NCBI GenBank assembly: GCA_947561395.2
Contig: OX387190.1
Coordinates: 30,560,858 to 30,624,857, forward strand
Direction of reading: 5' to 3'
Source: Buxus sempervirens
Taxonomy: Eukaryota; Streptophyta; Magnoliopsida; Buxales; Buxaceae
DNA: 64,000 nt
Positions within the stretch are counted from its first letter, which is position 1; each line of letters starts with the position of its first letter. Below, piece by piece: positions 53,917 through 64,000 of this stretch. The translations under genes and the position numbers were made by a program. A model generated the notes under the pieces. It saw only the letters and a program-made list of their open reading frames with translations, searched no databases and was not told the origin of the DNA.

Positions 53917-56854
53917 ATGGCTTCACCAACGAAGGTCCCAAGATGGACTCCACGTCCAAACCCGACAACACCACCTCTGCAGGTACGCGCGTCCAGCGTG
54001 AGAAGCGATGGTTTGGAGAGTACCGATAGCGTAGTCTCTGAAGATGATGGCAAGTCGTCTGGACACGAAGCATTTTTCCCTTTTAGCACTTCCTCTTCGG
54101 TTCCTTCTCCTGCTCCTCCTCAAGCCACGGTTACACGCCCCCCGAGCTTCCGCAAAGCACCATCTCTGAAGATTGTTCCAGAGACGAACACTTCAATAGA
54201 AATAGAGACTGTTACATATGAACCAACTCAACCATGGTCACAGCAAGACGGTGTTTTCTTGACGTGGAAGGATCTTTGGGTCACAGTTTCAGTTGGGAAA
54301 AATGGTGAAAAATCTATCCTTCAGGGGCTCACCGGGTACGCTCGACCCGGTGAGGTCTTGGCCATCATGGGTCCTTCTGGTTGTGGCAAGTCGACTCTTC
54401 TTGATGCATTAGCAGGTAGTCACCATTCTCTCTTCATTCGCGACAGCATATTTGTATTTCCTTAATTAAAATACTGAGAATTCTTCCATTCTGAAAGTGA
54501 CTGGTTTTAAAAACTAATTACGCAGGTAGATTGGGTTCAAGCACGAGACAGTCGGGAGAGATCCTGATCAACGGTCGCAAACAGCCGCTGGCTTTCGGGA
54601 CATCGGTATGAGAAATTGATCAAAATCCTTCTCATGAGCGAATTAGAAGACATAATCAAGTTAACATTTGATTACAGTACAGTCTTCGTAATGGGTACTG
54701 TGTAGATTCTAGCTTTTGGTTTGATATAAAAATGATCATCTTCTGTGTTCTTTTCTTCTTTTGTTAATTTAGGCCTATGTGACACAAGATGATACTCTAA
54801 TGACGACGTTGACGGTTAAAGAAGCAGTTTACTACTCTGCTCAACTTCAACTGCCTGATTCCATGTCAAGATCTGATAAGAGAAAGAGAGCAGAGACGAC
54901 GATAAGGGAGATGGGCTTGCAAGATGCCATGAACACAAGAATAGGAGGCTGGAGCACCAAAGGCCTTAGCGGCGGGCAGAAGAGAAGAGTGAGCATTTGT
55001 ATTGAGATATTGACACGTCCAAAGCTTCTCTTTCTAGATGAGCCTACCAGCGGCTTGGACAGTGCAGCATCTTATCACGTCATGAACAGAATTATAAGCT
55101 TTGCTCGACAAGATGGAAGAACTGTCGTCGCATCCATCCATCAGCCTAGCAGTGAAGTATTTGAGCTTTTCCACCATCTTTGTCTTCTGTCTTCCGGTAG
55201 AACTGTATACTTTGGTCCTGCAACTGAAGCAAAAGAGGTAAGTAAATATATATGCATAATTTTTTTTCCCATATAACATGCAACATACTTCTACTAATGA
55301 AGTTTCATATTTTTCTGCAATCTTGACATAGTTTTTCGCTTCAAATGGTTTTCCATGCCCAACGCTGAGGAACCCGTCTGATCACTTCCTCAGAACAATC
55401 AACAGAGACTTTGATTTGGTAACAAGTTATTTTATTTAACAGTTCTAGGGCCCGTCAGAACCTCTGCTATATTCTCCGAATCAAAACATCTTGTAGATAC
55501 CAGAAATTGATGATGTTCATCATTAATAGGACATTGAACAAGGCGGTGGTGGCACCAAAAAAACAGAAGAAGCAATCGAGATTCTTGTAAAATCGTATAA
55601 CACATCGGAGACTTGCAAACAAGTTCGAGAACGAGTAGCTGAGATATCTAAAAGGGTAACACACCTGTGATAGTTCTCTGATCTTAAATCTCACTTTCAT
55701 CTGTCCACACCATTTTTGCTATAACTGAAGCTTAAAAGAGGTTAATTTATATATTTAACAGGAAGGAAAAGCATTGAAGAAAAAGGAAAACCAGGCTAGC
55801 TTCATTACCCAGTGCCTTGTTCTCACAAGAAGATCATTTGTTAACATGTTCCGTGATCTTGGCTATTACTGGTTGCGCCTTGCAATCTATATCGCTTTGT
55901 GTTTATGTGTGGGCACTATATTTCATGAAATTGGCTCTAGTTTCGGCTCTATTCAGGTAAATAAACTGTTAAATCCAAATGATCGTGTTACAAAAACCAA
56001 ATTTAAACTTCTTTCGGTCTCAATTCACAGGCCAGGGGTTCGATGCTCATGTTCGTCGCTGCATTCTTGACTTTCATGTCGATCGGTGGATTCCCTTCGT
56101 TTGTGGAGGACATGAAGGTTTGTAAATATTCTCATTAATTTTATACCTAAAGACTATCAGATTAATTCAAACATAGAACAGTTCAATTTTATTTTCTTCT
56201 CACTTTTCTATACAAACTCAGATTTTTGGAAGAGAAAGACTGAATGGACACTATGGTGTGGGCGCATACGTTGTAGGCAACACATTATCTTCCATGCCGT
56301 ACTTGCTCGTCATTTCTCTGATTCCTGGAGCAATCGCTTACTACCTTGTCGGCCTTCAACGAGGATTTGATCACTTCGTATACTTCGTTTTGCTGCTCTT
56401 TGTCTGTACCATGCTGGTTGAGAGCCTGATGATGATTGTTGCGAGTATCGTACCAGATTTTCTAATGGGTATAATAACAGGTGCCGGAATTCAGGGTGTT
56501 ATGATGTTGAATGGTGGCTTTTTCCGATTACCAGACGATCTTCCCAAACCTTTCTGGAAATACCCAATGTATTACATTGCCTTTCACAAGTTTGCGAACC
56601 AGGGCTTCTTTAAGAACGAATTTGAAGGATTAACCTTCCCTAATAATCAAGCAGGAGGGCCTCCGACCATCGACGGTGAACAGATTCTGAGAGATATATG
56701 GCAAGTAGAGACTGGTTATTCTAAGTGGGTTGATCTTGGTATCTTATTAGGCATGGTGGTTTTATATCGACTCATGTTCCTGGGTATAGTGAAGACAGTT
56801 GAGAAGGCTAAGCCATTTATCAAAGCACAAATGTTCAAGCTTTACAAAAAGTGA
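53917..56854 (+). CDS. Half-size ABC transporter, ABCG (WBC) subfamily, ABCG1-like
   Basis: Eight exons: 53917-54415, 54526-54605, 54773-55237, 55332-55418, 55530-55655, 55762-55956, 56031-56117, 56222-56854, all GT-AG and in frame, giving 723 residues. The start [10 protein letters not shown] is the first ATG in frame after upstream repeat sequence. The N-terminal 100 or so residues are Ser/Pro-rich. The nucleotide-binding domain has Walker A (GPSGCGKST), signature [11 protein letters not shown], Walker [13 protein letters not shown] and H-loop [10 protein letters not shown]. The C-terminal ABC2 membrane domain starts near [20 protein letters not shown] with about six hydrophobic segments and [14 protein letters not shown] and ERLNGHYGV. 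Half transporters dimerise; plant relatives export cuticular lipids, suberin precursors or hormones across the plasma membrane. No defect is visible. Substrate cannot be inferred from sequence. Confidence 0.95.
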
Positions 56855-57154
56855 GACAGACAATGGGGAGGCCTACTCTTGACTTTGACAGAAGTCAAAG
56901 TGCTTGACGAGTATGGTAATCTTTTATTTCGATTGGTGATGGTGTATCTTATATTATGTTTGCACGCACACAAAATCAGTTCTTATTATTATAATAATGG
57001 GACGGCTAGGATTAATAATATGAAAGAGTTTAAACGAAGGGTCGCTGACGCTTGCACATCGTCTACAGCGTTCGTTGTAAACAGCAAGACACATGAATCT
57101 GTGGGGTCCTCCAAAAGTGAATGATGAGTCCCACTATAATGGCTCACATCCTTT

Positions 57155-57285
57155 ACAACAAATGTTGTATACACCCCCTCACATTCAATGGGAGCCCACC
57201 AATTATTTGAGGGACCCACCATTCATTTGGGGGCCCCATATACCAAATGTGAGGGGCTGTCTACAGTACATGCTGTAGACAATGC
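57155..57285 (+). repeat. ACACCCCCTCACATTCA element, copy 2 (downstream of ABCG)
   Basis: It shares ACACCCCCTCACATTCA, TTTGGGGGCCCCA and TGTGAGGGGCTGTCTACAG with copy 1. Similar words CACTATAATG and CATTATAATG occur at about 57132 and 57292, a possible 9-base target duplication with one mismatch. Confidence 0.7.
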
Positions 57286-58820
57286 TTATCCCATTATAAT
57301 GTATCTTGTTGTTTACACCTATGTTGTAGGAGACCGTTTCATCTGGAGCCACTAAGTGATTCCAGCATGAAACTTGCGGATGGATGTCACTTTTCAATAG
57401 TGGGGCCCACATCCCAAAATTCATCTTAACCGATGGTTTCACTGAAACACTGAATTTTGGCTCTAGAAGAAATGCTCACATGTTGTAGAGGATGAGAATG
57501 GTCCCTAACATCCTTGTCTTGTCATCCCTATCTTGACGAGAAATTTTGAAGATAAACGATTTTATTCTTTGATTTTGCATAATCAGGTTGAAAATACATT
57601 ATGCCCAAGTGATGTGTACATGGGTTTATGGGATATTCAAATCCTTACTAGTCAAGAAAATGGGATCTAAGGGAGTTTGATTCTAAGCTATATAAGTTGG
57701 ATAAGATCAATATGAATACCTTATTGACTCTTGCATTCCATTGATATATATTTTAATTTGTTTATTATGCTTGAATGGATGTTTGTGTGCTATGTGTGAG
57801 CATATCATAGCAGGTAGCATAATATATGTGATATCTATAATATAAATATTTCTTTTAATTGTTTGAATATTATTTATAATAAATTATACTAAATTATTAC
57901 GTCTTCCGAATGGATAAATTATAGGTTGGCATGCATCGTAAAGTCCAATTATATAATCGGAAGCTTTACAAATTTATCATTTGCATACCAGTAACTCTTA
58001 CTTATTGAACCATATATATATATTTGCTGGTGTATTTAATATTTTTCAGGTCAGCAACAAGACCGCTTCCAAGGAAGAAAGAATAAAGTTTGATTTGTAT
58101 TTTGTGTCTGTATTTATATTTCGAATATATGTAATATCATGACATTTGTGTAGAACACCTAAGTTTGTGAATGTTCAGGTCGCATTTCAATTCTTAGTAT
58201 ACCCTTTGTTAGTACGTGTATGGCAAGGTTTGAACCGTGACATTCACTCTCTTATTTACATGAATCCAAATTGTAGCGCCTTTACTTTTTATTAATGATA
58301 ATGTATTGGCCGATTGTATATATGTTAATCCTAAAATTTTAAAATTCCTCCATCTTTTATTTATTCTTTTAGGTTATATATTTGGGCCCTCTTATATACG
58401 CAATTGCGCCTTCACCTATCAGCTTAAGCTTTTAGATGAAATGGTTCTCTTAACATGGTATCAGCTGGAGGTCTTGTGTTCAACTCCTGGAGACCATTCT
58501 CAAATATCAGTGATTCGAATTCGAATCGAAATCCGGCTGACATTCCACATTTGAATTCGAATTCAATTTCAAATTCGAATTCAACCAATTCTTCGATAGA
58601 AAAAACAAACACAGAGAAGACGCAAGATAGAAGATGAGAATGATTCCAATAGAGAAGAACTTGGAAGAATCTCGGAGTCTTTCTTTTTTGCTTTGTTCCA
58701 TGTTTTCTTCAAACTGAGTCAATTGAAGTTGAATAGAACTATAGAAGAATCAACCATCTTCTCTTTTCTTGTTATGCAATGATAATTTCCATTAGATGTT
58801 GTCTGCTTACAAAAAAGAGT
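57286..58820. other. Gene-free spacer after ABCG
   Basis: AT-rich, with no recognisable gene. At 58510-58590 there is a cluster of TTGAATTCGAATTC palindromes that can pair with each other. Confidence 0.4.
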
Positions 58821-61134
58821 ACTCTAATTTGGCTTTCCTAGTCATTTTGAATCATGATCAACGACTTAATTTGTTTCAACAATGTTTGGTATTAATTATA
58901 TACTTACATATTTGACTTCCGGCCCTCGCGTTTATAGACAAAGATATCAATCAAACCATTTCTATAGTTTAGTCGATTACGACTTTATGGTGACAAATAA
59001 ACTAAACATAATTTCTTTAAGATCGTTGTCACAGCCATGGATAGCTACCCCATTCAAGGGAACGAAACACAGCCCAAGTTCAATTAATTTTACATAATGC
59101 ATGTACTCTTTTTCAAACTTAAAACTTTTTATGTCTATATTTCCCATTCTTTTTTCTTCTTTTTATCTTTTATAACCACGTATCACATGCAAAATTTTAC
59201 AAAAGCTCATGAACCTTCTTTACAACTACAATCAATGATTCCTCCTTGCAATGCCTATAACCAATTAGTTAATTCTATTCACTTAAAAATTAAACTGTTA
59301 CAGTTCACTTGACCTAAAAATAATATTTTAAATTGAAATATTACTTTGATGAAAATAATTCTTACAAAACAATATTTACATGATGCAAATAACAATTCCA
59401 ATGTCATGAATGCAAAACAATGTTTCAATAATTCCAAATTTAAACTAGTAGTTACAAAGTCTTGCGAATATTAAGAATTTTAGGTTAATTATGGCAACTG
59501 CTTTTTAATGAACAATATCATTTTCCTTATCTGTAATGGTGTGATCAGAATTAATTAAATTAATCATGGCTCACATAAGGTAAATATATTTATTTACATA
59601 AAATTAGAGAAGTAGGTGAAGATGAGCAAAGAATTAGGCACAATCAAACAAAATATTAATACCTATAAATATAATATTTAGCTAAATTATATTTATTTTT
59701 GGTAATTTAATTACATTGTTACTTGAATGATATAACATTTAATTTAGTATTTATATGCTAAATATAATTTAATTTAGTATATACTAAATTTAAATATAGT
59801 ATAGTATATTAAAGTGATATACTAATGTACTAAATATACTATATTTACTATATTTAGTATATTAGTATATTAGTATATTTAGTACATTAGTATATCAATA
59901 TGAAATTGTATATTATACTAAGTATAGTATAAATTTTAATATTAAATATATTTAGTACAATATTAAATAAATTTGGTTACTGGATATCACTAATTTTTAA
60001 TTACATATATTTTGATTACTAGATATGAATTAATTTTAGCGACTTAAAACCAATTTAAAAAAAATGGAATATAGAAAATTGAAATTCAGGGCCAATTCTT
60101 GGTCTTATCCGAATTCACCTCTCTCCTTCCTATGAAATTAATTTTAAGTGATACTTTTAAATCATATTTAAGATACAGTCATATTAATTTTAGAGAAAGT
60201 AAGTGGTGACGGTCTATTGTTGTATATAAAAGAGGAAATTAATTTAAAGTGATATTTATAAATTTAATTAAGATTAAGTAATAAAAATTTTCCTCACAGA
60301 GGGACCGAATCTGAGTTATTTTTAAAATACAACACTTAAAAGTAATTTAAGGGACCGAATCTAAGTTATGCTTAAAATGCAACACTTAAAATTAATTTCA
60401 AGTACTTAAAGTTAAATAAGCACCGGAGCGTTAGATGCGCATTAACTCCGCACATTTAATGCTCTAACACATGCTGTTTTTGCCGACGAAATTTGTTTTT
60501 AGTGTTATTTTTTAAAAATAACTCTGATCCAATCACCAAATTTTAGCAATTAGAAATTAGTGATACGTTTTACACAAAATTGAGGATGATTATCATTTTG
60601 ACGTCTTCCAAAAATGCCCTCAAAACATTTCTTAATCTCATTAAAACATGATAACAACAAATTATTTTACAATTTCTTCTAAATAATCGTTGTGAATAGC
60701 AGTAAAGTTAGAAAGAAAAACTTCAAAGAATATTAGAAAAGCAGGTAAAATCAGATAAAAAATCATGCACAAAAAGACAAAAAAAAAACGTACAAATTAT
60801 TTCTTTATATTACATAATAGATATGATGTGTCAAATATACTCTGACAAAGGTTTTAAAATCTATATAATTTATATTATTAATTAAAAAATTAATTTTTAC
60901 AATTAGTTTAATCACTTACAATAATTAAAATACTTAAACTTGTAAATTAGAGTATTATGCTATAGCATATGATACTCTTGTTTTTAAAAGAAGATTATAA
61001 TTGATTTTTAAAAGAAAGTTATTATTATAATTAATAATACTTAGTTGCAATTGCAATTATAACTATAATGAAGTATTTTGGGAAATTATATATGGCTCAC
61101 CCTCATTAGATTCCATCCTATACCTAACCCACTT

Positions 61135-62199
61135 TGAAAAACAGGGTTTTGACTCTAAATACACCTAGAGGGGGGTGAATAGGTGTAGCACAGCGGAATA
61201 AAATTCTACTAATTAAAAACAAGTTCTTAATTAATAGGCATGCACTAGTCTTGATTAATTAATAACCAATCACACAAAATTGCAAATAAAGTAAAGAGAC
61301 AACACAAACAATTTTGGTGACGAAGGGAAAACTCTATGAGAACTCTTACTAGAGAAAAACCCTCCGGGCTATGCAGGAGCCACCTAAAAGATCCAATATG
61401 AAAAGAAGACTTATAACTTGTAGTTCAGACGACTCAACATCCCTATGCTAGACTCTGCAACTCACAGACTTGAAAGTATCTGAGGAACTCCTCAGATTTG
61501 CTCCACAGCAACACTTCAGAACTCTGAAGATCTTCTCACACGATCACCCAAATGAACTCGCCTGGTACTGTGGGAACTCCCACGTGCAATCCTTCCCAAC
61601 CCGGAACTCCAAGGCTTTGAACAAGAAAGAATAGAAGGTTTTATGGCTCAAAGAAAGAAAAGGAAAAGAGAGAAGTTTCTCTTCTTCACACACAAAGATC
61701 TAGGGTTTCAAAAACGTCTTGGGTCACCCTAACAATAGTCTAGACACTCCTTATATAGATTAGGAGAAGGTAGAAACGGAAAAGGAAACAAATTAGAAAA
61801 GATCGGGATTCTAAAACTGAAGATTCTTAATGAACGTTCGAACGCTCAGCGAACGTGGCTCGAACGTTCAATACAAAAACTCACTTTTCCTCTTCTCGTT
61901 CGAACGGCCAGAGAACGTGAGGCGAACGCTGCCCTCGGGTTTCTATGTGTAACACCAACGGTCGAACGGTCAGTGAACGTGAAGCGAACGCTGCTCTCGG
62001 GTTTCTCTGTGGAACAGCAACGGTCGAACGGTCGGCGAACGTTCATCGAACGTTGGGCATAACTTCTTCAATTTGCTTGACTCCGATTTTGACGTCGTTT
62101 GAACCATGTCTTCTTGGACTCAAGCTAAACATTCTAAACACACTTAAACACTTTCTTTTTTATACTTAATTAAGCTAAACTAAAATATTAAACCTAACA
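61135..62199. mobile_element. Insertion in copy B, possible solo LTR
   Basis: Copy A reads CTAACCCACTCTACACATTG without interruption; copy B has 1065 extra bases here. The insert can be read as TGAAAAACAG...CCTAACA with 5-base flanks CACTT and CACTC, as for a solo LTR. Flanks ACCTAACCCACT and ACCTAACACACT also match 11 of 12 under another boundary choice. It carries CTAGAGGGGGGTGAATAGGT and has no coding capacity. Confidence 0.65.
61913..62036 (+). repeat. Two tandem 62-base units rich in CGAACG
   Basis: Units start at 61913 and 61975; both contain GCGAACGCTG, CTCGGGTTTCT and CAACGGTCGAACGGTC. They lie inside the 1-kb insertion, with further CGAACG words on both sides. Confidence 0.9.
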
Positions 62200-63023
62200 C
62201 ACTCTACACATTGAAGTCAACGTGTATGCAAACCCCTGATTAGAACATCTAGCTATTATATACAGCAAAATAGCTAGGTTAGATTCTAGACTTATACTTT
62301 ATTTTCCAAATGATGCTTTATAGAATTTTTTAAATCCGTTGACATTCCAAGCAATTACTTATGTTCCTTTTTGTCATTTTCCTATTTGTAAATGCTATTT
62401 TTACATGTAATTTTTAATATATTTATTAATGAAATACATGTTTTTGTATAAAACATGCTTATATGCATTTTAACTTCTGTCCCTTTGGTTTATAGATAAA
62501 GATATCAATCAAACCATTTGTATAGTTCAATTGTTTACGACTTTGTATATAAGTTAGCGTGTGAGTTGGCACGTGTATATTGCATGTGGGTGTATGTGAG
62601 TTGTAATACTTAGTTTTATAGATAATTATAAGTTGTGTTCTGAACTACTAACTGGAACATATATATGGATCGAAGTCAATATTAATAAAAGAGAGGGGCT
62701 CTTTGGACAGCATATGTAAGTCTAAAATTTGCAGTAGTATAAATGTTCATTTATACTATTAATAAAGGAGGGGGGGATATTCCCCCTGGATTCTGACCTC
62801 ACTTTTTTTTTTCTTCCAAATATTGCCCTTCCCAACTAAAATAATCCAAAACTATAACCACCCACTACTCTTTTCACATTCAATTTAAACCACTACTTAT
62901 ATGCTACGTGCAGTATGCATGTGCCACCGCTAGTACTTAATTAAATTTACGTAATCGATGATGGTCTAGTAACATAGGGTGACGAATGAATAAAGGGAAA
63001 ATGATCGTCTAATCGATCGGCTG

Positions 63024-63342
63024 TAGGGATGACAATGGGACGAGTTAAACGGATAACCCGCCCTGCCTCTAATGGTTATGGTTTGGTAAGGATAAAATCG
63101 AGTTAGGGTGGGTTCAGGTTTTGTCAAACCCACTTCGAACTTGACTTACATATATTAAAATACCTTCTTTATATGTTTTAAAGATTACTTTCATATATAT
63201 TATATATAAAAAATATTTTAATTAATAAATATATTATTAATGTATATATTCTATTTAAAAAATCACCTTTTTTAATCTTTAAAAAAAAGGTTAGGGTTTC
63301 GTATTCGCTAAACTCTTATAGGAACCCCCGTTGCCATCCCTA
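63024..63342. mobile_element. Complete 319-base hAT-type MITE
   Basis: Ends TAGGGATGACAATGGG and CCCCGTTGCCATCCCTA are inverted repeats with one or two mismatches. Flanks ATCGGCTG (63016-63023) and ATCTGCTG (63343-63350) form an 8-base duplication with one mismatch. Confidence 0.82.
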
Positions 63343-63469
63343 ATCTGCTGGCTACGTATGCTCTAATCACATGGTATCTGACTAATATTTTATGTAACCT
63401 TGCAAGACCAGGTCATGACAACTTTTATTTTTTTAAATACTAGTTGGAAGGCATTATGTATAACATTTT

Positions 63470-63975
63470 GTTAATTAAAAATTAATGATTTTTTTAAAAA
63501 TAACTATGAATCTGTATCGTTCTACTGTTCATGAAGGAATTTTTCCAAAAAAAAAATGCCCTCAATATACTTGTAAAATAATTTTTTTGTTATCATGTTT
63601 AAATGAGGTTAAGAAGTTCTTTTATACAAAATACTTAAAATTAAATGAGGGACAGATCGTTGCTTTTTTTTGCCGACCAAATTGGTTTTTACTGTAAATT
63701 TATAAAAATAAGTCTGATTTAATCATTAAATTCTTGATAATTTTTATAAATAATTGAGAATGAGTGTCATTTTACTATCCACATAAGTCTTCTTCCAAAA
63801 ATACCCTCAAAATACTTCTTAACTTCAATAAAATCTCATTTAAAACATGATAACAAACAAATTATTTTACAAGTATGTTGAGGGCACTTTTGGAAAAAAA
63901 AAATCCTTCATGAATAGTAGAACGACACAAATTCACATTTATTTTAAGAAATATCACTAATTTTAATTACCAAAA
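63470..63975. repeat. Foldback element with about 130-base arms
   Basis: The left arm GTTCTACTGTTCATGAAGGA, followed by TACTTGTAAAATAATTT and TTGTTATCATGTTT, pairs with right-arm AAACATGATAACAA, AAATTATTTTACAAGTA and TCCTTCATGAATAGTAGAAC. It may run close to the window end. No target duplication is fixed. Confidence 0.75.
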
Positions 63976-64000
63976 ATTGACGACTGAATCTGTTTTAAAA

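Larger units (their letters stand above)
58821..63280 (+). repeat. Copy B of the segmental duplication, with later insertions
   Basis: 58821-59088 matches 48908-49320, and 61072-61134 plus 62200-63280 match 49849-50920. The middle (59089-61071) has no match in copy A that I can see. No gene is recognised in it; 59740-59960 is a TATTTAGTATAT-type low-complexity tract. Confidence 0.8.

Noticed and set aside
58306..58640. Open frames near 58.4 kb
   Set aside because: The peptides derive from GAATTCGAATTC palindromes (runs of Asn-Ser or Glu-Phe).
48908..63280. The two 10-kb-spaced copies as LTRs of one retrotransposon
   Set aside because: The region between holds an intact intron-bearing ABCG gene and no gag/pol; the copies lack TG...CA ends.

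Overview
This is nuclear DNA of a flowering plant. It shows split genes with GT-AG introns (exons of 54 to 633 bases in most genes), plant-only families (a subclass II SnRK2 kinase, a class III peroxidase, a plant-type half-size ABCG transporter, a GCL1-type LanC-like protein), AT-rich introns, and many small non-autonomous transposons. I cannot name the species. Seven genes can be read well enough to give exon models, and six of these models stay in frame from start codon to stop codon.

Layout. 1-303: last exon(s) of an unrecognised gene. 1158-3420: a long LTR and primer-binding site of a Tat/Ogre-like retrotransposon. 4188-6194 (+): GCL1-like gene whose exon 4 changes reading frame. 6354-7109: hAT-type element with perfect 8-base target duplication. 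9662-12420 (+): SnRK2.7/2.8-type kinase. 14096-14529: Mutator-type MITE with perfect 9-base duplication. 14951-19297 (+): ribosomal protein eS6. 22463-23694 (-): peroxidase 17-like. 26340-27075: cluster of foldback repeats. 28668-38139 (-): 16-exon JMJ21-type gene (F-box, JmjC, kinase-like domain). 38648-46398 (+): acidic three-RRM hnRNP Q-like protein, head to head with JMJ21 across about 508 bases. 53917-56854 (+): ABCG half transporter. The rest of 46.4-64 kb is repeat-rich: a roughly 2-kb segment occurs twice (about 48.9-50.9 kb and 58.8-63.3 kb), and each copy serves as the empty site for an insertion in the other.

The genes do not form a pathway. They are single-copy housekeeping, signalling and transport genes with independent promoters, except that JMJ21 and the RRM gene probably share a bidirectional promoter region. 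No CRISPR array, bacterial-type operon or viral gene is visible. The most informative observations are the broken GCL1-like gene, a likely GC-AG intron in the RRM gene, several transposon insertions dated by target duplications or empty sites, and foldback repeats that could make small RNAs.
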